NCBI GenBank assembly: GCA_012974295.1
Contig: JAAXQM010000016.1
Location: 1-64,000, forward strand
Direction of reading: 5' to 3'
DNA: 64,000 bases
Source of the DNA: Dehalococcoidales bacterium
Lineage (GTDB): Bacteria; Chloroflexota; Dehalococcoidia; E44-bin15
Both the position numbers and the translations under genes were made by a program. Below are positions 17,768 through 27,403 of the stretch, piece by piece (the stretch's first letter is position 1; every line of letters starts with the position of its first letter). Below the pieces are notes generated by a model. The model was not told the DNA's origin and did not search any database. It worked only from the letters and a program-made list of their open reading frames with translations.

Positions 17768-18817
17768 ATGAAAAAAGGTATTCTGGAAAGATACGGAGAA
17801 TTCCTCCCCATTACCACAAAGACTCCGATTATTACACTGGGGGAGGGGGATACGCCCCTGGTTCGGTCTCAGAAGATCGAGAGTGAAATAGGATGCGAGC
17901 TTTACTTCAAGCTTGAAGGGTGCAACCCCACCGGCTCCTTCAAGGACCGGGGGATGGTTATAGCCGTGGCCAAGGCAGTGGAGGAAGGTAGCAAGGCGAT
18001 TATTTGCGCCTCCACCGGCAATACCAGCGCTTCGGCGGCTGCCTTCGGGGCGAGATTCGGCCTGCAGACCATCGTCATAATCCCCGAGGGAAAGATCGCC
18101 CAGGGGAAGCTGTCCCAGGCCCTTATTTATGGGGCCAGGATCATAGCAATAGACGGCAATTTCGACCAGGCGCTGACAATTGTACGCACCCTTGCAGAGA
18201 GACATCCCATCACACTTGTTAATTCCGTTAATCCTAATCGCATCGAAGGGCAGAAGACAGGCGCCTTCGAGATCGTAGATGCGCTGGGCGATGCCCCGGA
18301 TTATCACTTCATCCCGGTGGGCAACGCAGGGAATATCACCGCCTACTGGAAGGGCTATTCCGAGTATCATCAGTCCGGCCACTCTATCAATAAGCCACGA
18401 ATGATGGGCTTTCAGGCTGAGGGGGCATCCCCTATTGTCCAGGGGAGGGTCTTTGAGCACCCTGAGACGGTGGCGACAGCTATCAGGATTGGCAACCCGG
18501 CAAGCTGGAAGAGGGCGGTCGCTGCCAGGGATGAGTCAGGCGGCATCATCGACTCGGTCACCGACGAAGAGATCCTCTCCGCCTATCGCCTGCTTGCTCA
18601 GAAGGAGGGAATCTTCGGTGAGCCGGCCTCGGCAGCCTCAGTGGCCGGTCTATTGAAGGTGGTAGGGCAGGGCATGAACCTGAGGGACAAAAAAGTAGTT
18701 TGCATTATCACCGGTGCCGGATTAAAGGACCCGGACACTGCAATCCAATGTGCGCCGCCTCCTGTTGAGCTCCCCGCTGAGCTCTCCGCTATCGAGCAAG
18801 CCCTGGGCTTAGAATGA
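17768..18817 (+). CDS. thrC: Threonine synthase
   Basis: ThrC converts O-phosphohomoserine to threonine with PLP. The 349-aa length fits the short form of the enzyme. The PLP Lys is in [11 protein letters not shown] near residue 60. The phosphate-binding loop reads [12 protein letters not shown], and [12 protein letters not shown] follows. It shares the hom neighbourhood, but no thrB (homoserine kinase) is present in the window. Related PLP enzymes such as threonine dehydratase are less likely given the GNAGN pattern and this context. Confidence 0.94.
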   Translation: MKKGILERYGEFLPITTKTPIITLGEGDTPLVRSQKIESEIGCELYFKLEGCNPTGSFKDRGMVIAVAKAVEEGSKAIICASTGNTSASAAAFGARFGLQTIVIIPEGKIAQGKLSQALIYGARIIAIDGNFDQALTIVRTLAERHPITLVNSVNPNRIEGQKTGAFEIVDALGDAPDYHFIPVGNAGNITAYWKGYSEYHQSGHSINKPRMMGFQAEGASPIVQGRVFEHPETVATAIRIGNPASWKRAVAARDESGGIIDSVTDEEILSAYRLLAQKEGIFGEPASAASVAGLLKVVGQGMNLRDKKVVCIITGAGLKDPDTAIQCAPPPVELPAELSAIEQALGLE

Positions 18818-18839
18818 TTCTAGAATCGAGGAGGTCTCA

Positions 18840-19418
18840 ATGGCTAAAGTAAGCATAGAAGGCGCGGGAAAGTTCTCTCACCATTACCCCAAGGTGGCTA
18901 CCATAGTTACCGTCCATGCAACAGGAAAAGACAATGCCATGGCCGTAGCGTGGCACTCTTCCATCTCCGCAAATCCGCCCATGTACGGGGTCTCCATCGC
19001 TCCGAAAAGGTTCACCATGGAGCTGATGCTGGAGGCTAAGGAATTTGGGGTGAACTTCATGCCTATTGAGAAAGCAGAACTCGTTGCCTCTGTAGGCGGC
19101 ATCTCTGGCAGGGAGGTGGATAAGTTCCAGAGGTGGGGGATCGAAAAGGATAAGCCGCTAAAGACATCGGTGCCCATCCTAAGGGATGCCTACGCCTGCT
19201 ATGAGTGCAAGCTGGTAGACCATACAACCTATGGCGACCATGTGTGGGTTGTTGGTGAAATACTGGCTACTCACTTTGAGGAAGAACTATTTACAGAGGG
19301 GCAAGCGCTCAACCTAGAGCGCGTCTCGCCCGCCTTATTCATGGGTAATGAGCTCTATACCATCCCGGCGAAAGACAACATACGAAATCTCGACCGCAAG
19401 GTCTACGGGAAGCGCTGA
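18840..19418 (+). CDS. Flavin reductase-like (FMN-binding split barrel) protein
   Basis: The 192-aa protein matches the flavin reductase-like domain: an N-terminal AVAWHSSISANPPMYGVSI stretch, then the FGVNFMPIE segment and DHTTYGDHVWVVGEI. Such proteins bind FMN and reduce flavin or a flavin-linked substrate. It follows thrC by 22 bp with GAGGAGG as RBS and precedes folE by 12 bp. The redox partner is unknown. Confidence 0.9.
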   Translation: MAKVSIEGAGKFSHHYPKVATIVTVHATGKDNAMAVAWHSSISANPPMYGVSIAPKRFTMELMLEAKEFGVNFMPIEKAELVASVGGISGREVDKFQRWGIEKDKPLKTSVPILRDAYACYECKLVDHTTYGDHVWVVGEILATHFEEELFTEGQALNLERVSPALFMGNELYTIPAKDNIRNLDRKVYGKR

Positions 19419-19430
19419 AAGGAATGGACA

Positions 19431-19991
19431 TTGGTCAATAAAGGCAGGATTAAGAAAGCATTTACATCCATACTCGAAGCCGTCGGTGAAAACCCGTCAC
19501 GGGAGGGTCTTAAAGACACGCCGAAACGTATCGCCGATATGTACGCCGACATTTTCAGCGGCCTCGATATGGATCCCAGGGATGCGCTCGTCGTGGGCTT
19601 TGACGAGGGTCACCACGAGATGGTGATCCTCAAGGACATCCCCTTCTACTCCATGTGCGAGCATCACTTTCTCCCATTCTTCGGGTTAGCGCATGTAGGC
19701 TACATCCCCAAGGGGCGAATCGCCGGGGCCTCTAAAGTGGCCCGCGCGGTGGACATTCTGGCAAAGCGGCCCCAGCTTCAGGAGAGGCTGACCACCCAGA
19801 TCGCGGAGGCAATGGTCGAGGCTCTCAAGCCAAACGGAGTGGCGGTGGTCATAGAAGCGGAGCATATGTGCATGACTATGCGCGGTGTGAAGAAGCCAAG
19901 GTCTAAAATCGTAACATCCGCAATGAGGGGAATTTTCCGCGAGAACCCCGCCACCCGCGCTGAGTTCATGTCGCTGTTACAGGGACGCTAG
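19431..19991 (+). CDS. folE: GTP cyclohydrolase I
   Basis: FolE converts GTP to 7,8-dihydroneopterin triphosphate for folate synthesis, using zinc. The 186 aa are full length. Zinc ligands are in [12 protein letters not shown] and in [28 protein letters not shown] and PKRIADMY are typical. The start is TTG 19431 after an AAAGGA RBS. It ends the plus-strand run, and repeat copy R2 follows. Confidence 0.97.
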   Translation: MVNKGRIKKAFTSILEAVGENPSREGLKDTPKRIADMYADIFSGLDMDPRDALVVGFDEGHHEMVILKDIPFYSMCEHHFLPFFGLAHVGYIPKGRIAGASKVARAVDILAKRPQLQERLTTQIAEAMVEALKPNGVAVVIEAEHMCMTMRGVKKPRSKIVTSAMRGIFRENPATRAEFMSLLQGR

Positions 19992-20049
19992 ACTCGTTCC
20001 GCTATCGCTATTCACATCACAATCTGGAGATTATTAGATTTTCTCTATG

Positions 20050-20158
20050 AGAATGCTGAAATAGACTCAATTAACCCTCTTATCTCACACCTTGGAGATT
20101 ATTAAAGCTGGTGGACACCCCCAGCAGAAAGCATCCTGTACCTCTCTCTCAGCGGTCT
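20050..20158 (+). repeat. MITE-like structured repeat, copy R2
   Basis: The left end AGAATGCTGAAA and the right end (AGACCGCTGAGA in reverse complement) match the family termini. The GTGGACACCCCCAGCA core and the GCATCCTGTACCTCTCTC stretch align with R1. This 109-bp copy is the most diverged internally. It lies between folE and the end of the MFS gene, which starts at 20199. It is in the same orientation as R3, and the two bracket the efflux cassette. Confidence 0.8.
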
Positions 20159-20198
20159 CTCCATATTACGCTTTTAATCGTTACCTTAATCGGACCTG

Positions 20199-21800
20199 CT
20201 ATTTATCCTTACGCAATGGGATTTCCTTAAGAAAGAGATTGATTATAAAAGCTACAGCGATAGCGCAAAAAGCAACAAAGAAAACCTCCGTGAGAGCCGA
20301 GTTAAGAGCCTCGCGCATCGTTGAAAGTAACTGCTGAAAAAATTGTGCGCCCTGAGACCCCATGCTCTCGAAAAAGCCTCTCAGTTGATCCTGTGCCTCT
20401 GGGCTGACCAGCGCCTGGGGGTTTTCGGCAAGGGAGGACAATTGCTCCGAGGGGATAACTGCGGATATTTCGGGCGGGAGGCCCCCCGTAAAATCATCTG
20501 CGAAGCGGTTGTTCATTACGGATCCTGCGATAGCTAATCCTACGGCACCTCCGATAGAGCGGAAGAAGGTGTTCGTAGATGTGGCTACTCCCATAATGGA
20601 ATAGGGCACTGCATTCTGAATCGCGATGACGTACACAGGCATTGTGATGCCCAGCCCCAAGCCCATGATTATTATGTTCATTATGGCCGTCGCATAGCTG
20701 GTATCGACCGTCATCCTGGATAGCAGAAACAGGCCCACAGCCATGAATATAATGCCGACTGCGCCCTGGGTCCGATAGTGCCCCCCTGCGCGCGCAAGCA
20801 GCTGGCCGGAGACAATACTACCCACCACCAGACCCAGCATCATAGGTGTCAGGAAACTGCCGCTGGCTGTGGCGGATGACCCCAGCACCCCCTGGAAATA
20901 GAGCGGTATGAAGATAATGCCGGTGAACATGCCAAAACCCAATATGAAGGTGACAATCGATGCCACGCTCACCACCCGGTTCCTGAAGATCCACAGTGGC
21001 AGTATGGGTTCTTTGACACGGCTTTCGATTATTATAAAAAGGAGCAGCATAGCCGCTGAGAAAGCGAACAGGAAAACGATGGGGAAGGATAGCCACTCAT
21101 ATTCAACACCGGCCCAGGTCAGGGCCAACATAAACGGTACCACGGTAAGTATAAGCGTTGCTATTCCGCCATAATCAACCCTGTGTTTCTGAATTTCGGG
21201 GCGTATATGAGGGAAGAAGAATATAAATAGGATCATGATAAGGATACCGAAAGGGATGTTGATATAAAATACCCAGTTCCAGGAGAAATTGTCGGTTATA
21301 AAGCCGCCCAAAGTCGGTCCGATAACGGATGACAGGCCGAACACCCCTGTCAGGAATCCCACATATTTACCGCGCTCGGCCGCCGGGAAAAGGTCGCCGA
21401 CGGTGATGAAGGCCATACCCATTATGGCCCCCGCTCCTACGCCCTGAAGCGCCCTGAAGCCGATGAGCTGATTCATCGTCTGGCTGGTGCCGCAGAGTAT
21501 GGAGCCCACTATGAAAACAGCTATACCGCCGACAAGAAACCACTTGCGGCCGTACATATCGCTCAGCTTACCGGCAATCAGCAGCGTAACTGTGGAGGTG
21601 ATGATATAGGCTGTGGCCACCCAGGTATAATGTGCGAACCCGCCAAGGTCGGTGATAATCCGTGGCAGGGCAGTGCCGACAATCGTCTGGTCCAGCGAGG
21701 CGAAGAAAAGGGCCAGCATCACGCCTGCCATGGTGATAATCACCTGCCGCCTCGGCAGTTCCCGGTGGCCAGAATTTACACTCTTTAAGTCGGAATCCAT
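20199..21800 (-). CDS. DHA2-type multidrug MFS transporter
   Basis: This is a 533-aa major facilitator with the 14-helix drug:H+ antiporter pattern. N-terminal motifs include LFFASLDQTIVGTALPRI, and the GKLSDMYGRKW loop lies between helices 2 and 3. A motif C-like stretch reads GPTLGGFITDNFSWNW. It probably exports drugs or lipid-like compounds from the cytoplasm. It is the last gene of a minus-strand cluster with the DrrAB-like ABC transporter (4 bp gap). A C-terminal insert of ~80 residues (about 425-505) is predicted to be extracytoplasmic. Confidence 0.93.
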   Translation of the reverse strand: MDSDLKSVNSGHRELPRRQVIITMAGVMLALFFASLDQTIVGTALPRIITDLGGFAHYTWVATAYIITSTVTLLIAGKLSDMYGRKWFLVGGIAVFIVGSILCGTSQTMNQLIGFRALQGVGAGAIMGMAFITVGDLFPAAERGKYVGFLTGVFGLSSVIGPTLGGFITDNFSWNWVFYINIPFGILIMILFIFFFPHIRPEIQKHRVDYGGIATLILTVVPFMLALTWAGVEYEWLSFPIVFLFAFSAAMLLLFIIIESRVKEPILPLWIFRNRVVSVASIVTFILGFGMFTGIIFIPLYFQGVLGSSATASGSFLTPMMLGLVVGSIVSGQLLARAGGHYRTQGAVGIIFMAVGLFLLSRMTVDTSYATAIMNIIIMGLGLGITMPVYVIAIQNAVPYSIMGVATSTNTFFRSIGGAVGLAIAGSVMNNRFADDFTGGLPPEISAVIPSEQLSSLAENPQALVSPEAQDQLRGFFESMGSQGAQFFQQLLSTMREALNSALTEVFFVAFCAIAVAFIINLFLKEIPLRKDK

Positions 21801-21804
21801 AAAT

Positions 21805-22593
21805 TTATTCCTGAACGCGGAAAGAACGTATCGCCAGCATGAGCATGATGATGCCGAAGGTGGCGACCACCGCTACGTCTAGAGCAATGCTCATGCGATA
21901 GCCGAACAGCTCTATACCGAATGGTGCCGATGCTTCAACCCCCATCACCGCCTGGCGTATGGCGTCAACCCCGTAGGACACAGGGTTGAGCTTGACCATT
22001 GTGGCCAGCCATCCGGGCAGCGTTTCAACAGGGAACATCACTGGAGAAATAAAAATCAGTGGGAACATGAGCAGCTGCATCACCGCCTGAAAGGCTTCCA
22101 TACTCCTTATGCGGGAGGCAATGAACAAACCCATAGAAGTAAGGGATAGGGCGAGGACGATCATTAATCCCACCAGCATGAAGCCGCTTGCTACCGACAT
22201 CTGGACGTCGGCGAAAGGTATAAACACCAGCATTATTAGGCCCTGCGCGGAGGCGATGGTGGCGCCCCCCATCGCCTTGCCGACTGCAACTGCGGTACGG
22301 CTGATGGGGGCTACCAGTACCTCTTTGAGAAAGCCGAACTCGCGGTCGAATACTACGGTGATTCCAGACATGATGGAGCCCAGCACTACCACCATGCAGA
22401 TGATACCGGGGTATATGAACGCGATATAGTCGAAGTCCTCCCCCCGATCGAGGAAAGAAGCGATACCGGTGCCGAAGATGACCAGGTACAGAATAGGCAT
22501 GGCCATGCTGGTCAACATGCGCGCCCGGTCCCGCCAGAAACGCAGGATATCGCGGTACCAGATTATGTATACGCCATGCAGGTTGTCCTTCAA
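21805..22593 (-). CDS. ABC-2 type transport permease (DrrB-like)
   Basis: The 262-aa membrane protein has about six hydrophobic segments and the ABC-2 pattern (YIAFIYPGIICMVVVLGS, FDREFGFLKEVLVAPISR). It overlaps its ATPase partner gene by 4 bp, which strongly supports a two-component exporter. DrrAB systems export drugs or glycolipids. The substrate here is unknown. Confidence 0.93.
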   Translation of the reverse strand: MKDNLHGVYIIWYRDILRFWRDRARMLTSMAMPILYLVIFGTGIASFLDRGEDFDYIAFIYPGIICMVVVLGSIMSGITVVFDREFGFLKEVLVAPISRTAVAVGKAMGGATIASAQGLIMLVFIPFADVQMSVASGFMLVGLMIVLALSLTSMGLFIASRIRSMEAFQAVMQLLMFPLIFISPVMFPVETLPGWLATMVKLNPVSYGVDAIRQAVMGVEASAPFGIELFGYRMSIALDVAVVATFGIIMLMLAIRSFRVQE

Positions 22594-23582
22594 TGAAACC
22601 CTCTACCTCCACTGGCCTGTCGTTGTGCCCACGCCCTCATGAGCACCGCCTCGCCACCCCCTTCCTCACGTATCTCGCGGCCAGTCAGCTTTATGAACAC
22701 ATCGTCGAGGGTGGGACGGCGCATGCTAATACTATAGAGGCCGCTTCTGAAGTTTTTTACCAGGGTTGGGATAAACTCCTCTCCGTTCTGAACCTCGAAA
22801 AAGATACCTTCGCTACCGTGCTGTGCCTCGATGTTATGCTTCTCCTTGAGCTCGGCGACGGCCGCCTCCGGGTTATCTGTTTTGAGGGTAATAACATCGC
22901 CGCCAACCATCCGCTTAAGTGCATCCGGGGTGTCCAGTGCAATTATCTTGCCGTGGTCGATAACAGCGATACGGTCGGCCACGTTGGCCTCGTCCATGTA
23001 ATGGGTAGTGAGGAAAACAGTTATGTTCAGACGTTTCCTTAGGTCAAGAATATAGTTCCAAATATGGAAGCGGGTCTGGGGGTCAAGGCCCAAGGTCGGC
23101 TCGTCGAGGAACAAAACCTTGGGGTAATGCAGCAAGCCACGTCCGATCTCCAGCCTCCGTCTCATCCCCCCGGAGTATGTCTGTACCGTATCGTTGCGCC
23201 GCTCCCATAGGTCAACCATTTCGAGTACCGTCCTGATGCGCTCTTTAGCGACATCTCGCGGCACACTGTAAACACCGGTGTGGAACTGCATATTCTGCAG
23301 CGCAGTCAGCTTGATATCCAGGCTGGGGTCCTGGAAAACCATACCGATGCAGCGTCGCACCTCGTTCGGCCGGCGTGCAACGTTGTGTCCGCATAATGTA
23401 ACCTTGCCCTTTGTGGGGCGCATCAGAGTACTCAGGATATTGATGGTCGTGGTCTTACCGGCGCCGTTCGGTCCAAGGAAGCCGAATATCTCCCCCTCCG
23501 CCACGTCAAAGCTTACATCATCCACCGCAACCAGGTCGCCGAATTTCTTTACCAGGTGCTCCACCTCGATAATGCTTGTCAT
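22590..23582 (-). CDS. ABC transporter ATP-binding protein (DrrA-like)
   Basis: The 330-aa ATPase carries Walker A GPNGAGKTTT near residue 37, signature YSGGMRRRLEIGRG near residue 138, Walker B VLFLDEPTLGLDP and the H-loop His in TTHYMDEA. The ~80-residue C-terminal extension is typical of DrrA-type daunorubicin-resistance ATPases. It begins the efflux cluster. Repeat R3 lies 86 bp upstream. No TetR- or MarR-type regulator is adjacent. Confidence 0.94.
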   Translation of the reverse strand: MTSIIEVEHLVKKFGDLVAVDDVSFDVAEGEIFGFLGPNGAGKTTTINILSTLMRPTKGKVTLCGHNVARRPNEVRRCIGMVFQDPSLDIKLTALQNMQFHTGVYSVPRDVAKERIRTVLEMVDLWERRNDTVQTYSGGMRRRLEIGRGLLHYPKVLFLDEPTLGLDPQTRFHIWNYILDLRKRLNITVFLTTHYMDEANVADRIAVIDHGKIIALDTPDALKRMVGGDVITLKTDNPEAAVAELKEKHNIEAQHGSEGIFFEVQNGEEFIPTLVKNFRSGLYSISMRRPTLDDVFIKLTGREIREEGGGEAVLMRAWAQRQASGGRGFH

Positions 23583-23667
23583 CCTATTCCCTTCGCGAAT
23601 TTCAACCGACGTATTATTACAGTTTCAGCTGGTTTTTGCAATCAGGAACTCCTCATAAATACTATAG

Positions 23668-23790
23668 ATACTGCTGAAATAGTCTCAATCAGCCCCGATG
23701 ACCGCCAATCTTGTGGGACTTTTTAAAGCTGGGGGACACCCCCAGGCCCCCAACTCCTATATAGTCGGGGCACCCCTTTTTCAGCAATCT
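23668..23790 (+). repeat. MITE-like structured repeat, copy R3
   Basis: The left end ATACTGCTGAAA and the right end (AGATTGCTGAAA in reverse complement) are the family termini. The interior has CTGGGGG ACA CCCCCAG, as in R1. Between that hairpin and the right end, GGGGCACCCC replaces the CAGGA/TCCTG unit. The copy is 123 bp. It lies upstream of the drrA-like gene, within a 281-bp gap that holds no ORF. Confidence 0.85.
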
Positions 23791-23863
23791 CTAATAAGTA
23801 ATACGATGAATTTCTTTCGTAACCGTAGCTAAGCTGCGGGTTCAAAGAATAAATGTTACAAAA

Positions 23864-24460
23864 CTATGCTAAATAGAGTAATCTGATAATATCGAGAAAC
23901 CATTTAGCCAGAGGCTCGATAAGGCGTAGAAATCCAAAAGCGAGAAAACTACAGAAGATACCTATAACCGCACCACCGACTATGTCCAGGGGATAGTGTA
24001 CGCCACAGTAGACCCGGGCGAATGTCCACAAAATAGCCAGGAAAAAGATAACCAAAGCTGCTTTTCGGTTACCAAACCAGGCACCCATACCGAAAGCAAA
24101 GCCAACCGCCGCTGAGTTTGACGGGAAGGATGAGTCCGTGGGCGGATAGAAAAGCCCATTTACTATAGGCAAAATCTCGGGGAAATCGTCAAAAGGACGG
24201 GGGCGGTCGAAAAAATGGTTGGATAAAGCTACGGCAGCACTGGCGAAACCCACACCGATAAGGGCAGTCCATACCGCTCGCTGATTTCTTTCACGCCCCC
24301 GGGCATCTTTACCCAAGAACCACATAGCAACCAGCACCATTACCATCGCCACCGGGATAAATTGCTCCCCCACTACAAGTCTCATAAACGAATCAGCGGC
24401 TTCTGACTTGCCCGCCAGCCCGTTTATGAGGAAGAATAGCTTCTCATCCAGCCAGATCAT
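23864..24460 (-). CDS. PAP2-family membrane phosphatase
   Basis: The 198-aa integral membrane protein carries the three PAP2 motifs: FFDRPRPF near residue 75, PSNSAAVG near 114 and RVYCGVHYPLDIVGG near 150. It has about five hydrophobic segments. It probably dephosphorylates undecaprenyl diphosphate or a phospholipid at the membrane. It is followed upstream, with no gap, by another membrane protein gene and by a GT2-GtrA gene, which suggests a role in polyprenyl-phosphate sugar metabolism. Confidence 0.9.
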   Translation of the reverse strand: MIWLDEKLFFLINGLAGKSEAADSFMRLVVGEQFIPVAMVMVLVAMWFLGKDARGRERNQRAVWTALIGVGFASAAVALSNHFFDRPRPFDDFPEILPIVNGLFYPPTDSSFPSNSAAVGFAFGMGAWFGNRKAALVIFFLAILWTFARVYCGVHYPLDIVGGAVIGIFCSFLAFGFLRLIEPLAKWFLDIIRLLYLA

Positions 24461-24853
24461 TTATCTGTTCCTTCGTAAATCTCTACTGATAGCCTGGATA
24501 AAGGTCATCCTCTTCAATACCTCAAGGCCCCTTTGTTCCCCCTCTGAGTCCGGTTTACCCCATCGTGCCCTGACTGCTGACGAGAAAAGCAGGGTAACCA
24601 CCAGGGCGAGGCAAAGGGCGCCAAACAGGTAGCCGAAGAGGAATGGACCCGAAATGCCCCCGGCGGTGTCTGCAATGTTGCGGTCAACCCCAAAGAACCA
24701 CCCGTATCCTCCGCTGACCATCACCACAGCGAATATATACCCCAGATATCTTCTGGGGAAAAATGAGATGCCATCGAGCTTGACCCACGACGCCATTAAC
24801 TGAAAGACACCAAGGGAAACCATAAATACAAACAAGAAGTAATCTAATTCCAT
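24461..24853 (-). CDS. Uncharacterised membrane protein
   Basis: The 130-aa protein has three likely transmembrane segments: near residues 4-22 (YFLFVFMVSLGVFQLMA), 36-55 (YLGYIFAVVMVSGGYGWFF) and 68-92 (FGYLFGALCLALVVTLLFS). A basic C-terminal tail follows. I do not recognise the family. Its stop abuts the PAP2 start codon, so the two are probably translated together. An AAAGG sequence precedes the ATG. Confidence 0.78.
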   Translation of the reverse strand: MELDYFLFVFMVSLGVFQLMASWVKLDGISFFPRRYLGYIFAVVMVSGGYGWFFGVDRNIADTAGGISGPFLFGYLFGALCLALVVTLLFSSAVRARWGKPDSEGEQRGLEVLKRMTFIQAISRDLRRNR

Positions 24854-24909
24854 TATCTATGCCTTTACAATCTGGCGCATTGCCTTACGGTGAAAGACGG
24901 TCACAACGC

Positions 24910-26037
24910 TCAACTCCCTGAGATGGGCTCGCTAGAAGGTTTGGCCCTCCAGGTCCATAATGTATTAATCGTATAGTTCCACAGAGTAGCTCCCGCAATA
25001 CCAATGAGGTTGGAGATGAGGTAGCTTATCCCTACGACCTCGGTAACCGTCCATAGAATCGCAATATTAATACCCAAGCCACCCAGGCTCACCAGGTTAA
25101 ACTTCAATCCACGCCCCAGAAGCGATCTATTACCGGGAGTTCGTCTGTCCCTGAAGGTCCAAATATCATTTAAAATAAAATTGGTAATGATCGCTGTCTC
25201 AACGGCAATGGCAGCGGAGAGCAAATAATAAAGTCCCAAATTCTCTGTTAACAGCCACAGCAGGCCTTCATTGACCAAAACACCGCTTAACCCAACCAAA
25301 CCAAACTTAAGGAATCTAATCGCCCCCTCTTGTAGCCCTGTCAAACGGGTAAGGTGTTTTAGATAACGTATCCCCTCTCCACTGGTTAGATTGCTTGTCC
25401 CCCTTTCCCTCACCCTGAAGATATATGGGACCTCCGCTATCTCTCTGGCTTTCCCTTTGACAAGTACCTCCAGAAGGATTTTATATCCAGTTGGACTCAG
25501 CTCCACACCATCGATTACCTCTCTTCTCAGGAGAAAGAAACCTGACAAGGGGTCTTTGATCCCTCTAGCCGAGGATAAGAGGACTTGTGCCAATAGCTTA
25601 GAGCCTTTCGATATAATCTTCCTGCTCGCGCTCCACCCCTCACTGCCACCACCCTCAACGTATCGACTGGCGATAACAACATCCGCTCCGCTCATTACAG
25701 TCTCTAGGAGTTCAGGTATCACCTCCGGCGGATGCTGTAAATCGGCATCTATTACGCCCAGAATCTCTCCCCTGGCCTGCTTAAATCCTTCAACTACCGC
25801 TGAAGCCAGGCCCCTCTCATTTCTCCTGGTTATTACTCTAACTGGATACTGTTGAGAAAGACTATTGGCAATCTCTGAGGTTCCATCCGGACTATTATCA
25901 TCAACCACTACGAGCTCATAGCTGTAGCTAGACAACGATTGGTGCACCCTCTCGACTAATATAGCAATATTCTGACTCTCGCAATATGTAGGCACTATTA
26001 AGGAAAACTCAGTGCTCGGTGTATACCGTGAATTCAT
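24910..26037 (-). CDS. Glycosyltransferase family 2 fused to a GtrA domain
   Basis: Residues 1-~235 are a dolichyl-phosphate mannosyltransferase-like GT2 domain: FSLIVPTYCESQNI, VDDNSPDGTSE, and GVIDADLQHPPEVIPEL with the metal-binding DAD. Residues ~240-365 form a GtrA-like module of four transmembrane helices. Such proteins load a sugar onto polyprenyl phosphate on the inner leaflet and may help move the lipid-linked sugar. The donor sugar is unknown. It lies upstream of the PAP2 pair on the same strand. Confidence 0.92.
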   Translation of the reverse strand: MNSRYTPSTEFSLIVPTYCESQNIAILVERVHQSLSSYSYELVVVDDNSPDGTSEIANSLSQQYPVRVITRRNERGLASAVVEGFKQARGEILGVIDADLQHPPEVIPELLETVMSGADVVIASRYVEGGGSEGWSASRKIISKGSKLLAQVLLSSARGIKDPLSGFFLLRREVIDGVELSPTGYKILLEVLVKGKAREIAEVPYIFRVRERGTSNLTSGEGIRYLKHLTRLTGLQEGAIRFLKFGLVGLSGVLVNEGLLWLLTENLGLYYLLSAAIAVETAIITNFILNDIWTFRDRRTPGNRSLLGRGLKFNLVSLGGLGINIAILWTVTEVVGISYLISNLIGIAGATLWNYTINTLWTWRAKPSSEPISGS

Positions 26038-26185
26038 AGTTCCTCATTGGTTTTACATTGACCTGACACTCAGGATACATGTATCTGGTGGTGAAAAACC
26101 ACAAGTAGGCACCGACGATGAATAAAGCGAAAAAAGCAAGCCGGCAGGCAGCATCCTGAGAAGCATTAAATCGCTGAGTCTACTA
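26009..26185 (-). other. Possible relic of a small membrane protein
   Basis: On the minus strand a stop-free frame of about 58 codons encodes a convincing hydrophobic helix, LAFFALFIVGAYLWFF, then TTRYMYPEC. It ends at TGA inside the first codons of the GT2 gene. Two stops (TAG TAG) close it upstream and there is no good start codon. It may be the end of a decayed gene or chance. The rest of the 26038-26271 gap shows only a small ATACATGTAT palindrome and a GTGGT/ACCAC hairpin. Confidence 0.25.
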
Positions 26186-26271
26186 CCGGATGTGAGGTTA
26201 AAACAGATTAGATAGCCCATTCTTACAACCAGGATGGGGCTCCCTGAGCATCTGCTTTGTCCGACTTCTGC

Positions 26272-27201
26272 TTACGCCTTGACCAGCTTATAGACAGGTG
26301 TACACCAATCGAGGTATTTCTTATTCTTGCCCAGGATTACATCGAAGTACAGATCCTGGAGCTTTTTAGTGATACTGCCCACTTCGCCTGATCCCACACT
26401 GCTGTCGTCGATCTGTATAACCGGCGTAACATGCGCAGCCGTGCCGGTGAGGAAGCACTCTTCAGCAGTGTATAGCTCGCCGGGGTCGATTGACCGCTCG
26501 ATGGTACCGATGCCCAGCTCATTCTTCGCCAGTGTCATCACTGTGTCACGGGTGATGCCGATGAGAATGTTATCTGAAATCGGCGGTGTGACCAGCTGAC
26601 CATCGATCACCAGGAAAAGATTCTCTCCGCTTCCTTCGGAGACGTGCCCATCGTGGGTGAGCAGGATAGCCTCATCGAAGCCTTTCTCCGCCGCCTCTGT
26701 CTTTGCCAGCGCACTGTTCACATAAAGCCCGTTTATCTTGGCCCGTATCGGGATCATGTTACTATCGACGCGCCGCCATGAAGAAATGCAACATTTCGCC
26801 CCCTTTGTAATATCGAGATAGGGGCCGAAGGGCATAGCGAAGATAAGGAAGCTGGCCTCCAGGTTATGAAGCCTTACCCCCACCTGTTCGGAGCTTTTAT
26901 AGGCCATAGGGCGAATATAAGTATCCTCACGATAGCCACACCGCTGGACCAGCTCTAGTGTGACGGCGATGAGCTCATCCATTGTGTGAGGGATTTCGAT
27001 CTGGAGCACACGACAGCTCTCAGTCAGCCTATCGAAGTGCTCGCGCAGCCGAAATATATACATCTGCCCCTGCTCCCCGTTCCAGTTACCCCGAATCCCC
27101 TCGAAGCAAGCGGTGCCGTAGTTGAAAGCATGAGTCATTATCCCTATCTTGGCCTCAGAGAGGGGAACCAACTTTCCATTGAAAAAAGCATAAGACGACA
27201 T
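26272..27201 (-). CDS. ilvE: Branched-chain amino acid aminotransferase
   Basis: IlvE transfers amino groups between glutamate and the branched-chain 2-oxo acids, using PLP. The 309-aa protein belongs to the class IV aminotransferase fold. Typical segments are AFNYGTACFEGIRGNW, the Lys region ALAKTEAAEKGFDEAILL, SEGSGENLFLV and EECFLTGTAAHVTPV. AAGGAGAG precedes the ATG by 5 bp. D-amino-acid and aminodeoxychorismate lyase relatives are less likely given its length and motifs. Confidence 0.93.
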   Translation of the reverse strand: MSSYAFFNGKLVPLSEAKIGIMTHAFNYGTACFEGIRGNWNGEQGQMYIFRLREHFDRLTESCRVLQIEIPHTMDELIAVTLELVQRCGYREDTYIRPMAYKSSEQVGVRLHNLEASFLIFAMPFGPYLDITKGAKCCISSWRRVDSNMIPIRAKINGLYVNSALAKTEAAEKGFDEAILLTHDGHVSEGSGENLFLVIDGQLVTPPISDNILIGITRDTVMTLAKNELGIGTIERSIDPGELYTAEECFLTGTAAHVTPVIQIDDSSVGSGEVGSITKKLQDLYFDVILGKNKKYLDWCTPVYKLVKA

Positions 27202-27403
27202 ATATCTCTCCTTAAATCAGAGCTATGAGAATTATAAACCAGCGAAGTTCATGAAGACAAGTGCTGATTGGATAAGAGTTATATCTGGAGGCAGGCAAAC
27301 AGGGGTTCCATTCGGTTTTATCGGTTTTAGAGGGTAGCAGGATAAAAACTCCGGGCAGCCACCGCTAGAAAGGTTGTGTTTTCTTGAATTTAAAAAGTTT
27401 ACC

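Noticed and set aside
17480..18460. 326-codon minus-strand ORF overlapping the VOC and thrC genes
   Set aside because: Both strands cannot code here; VOC and thrC are well supported by motifs. The antisense frame has no domain and spans two genes.
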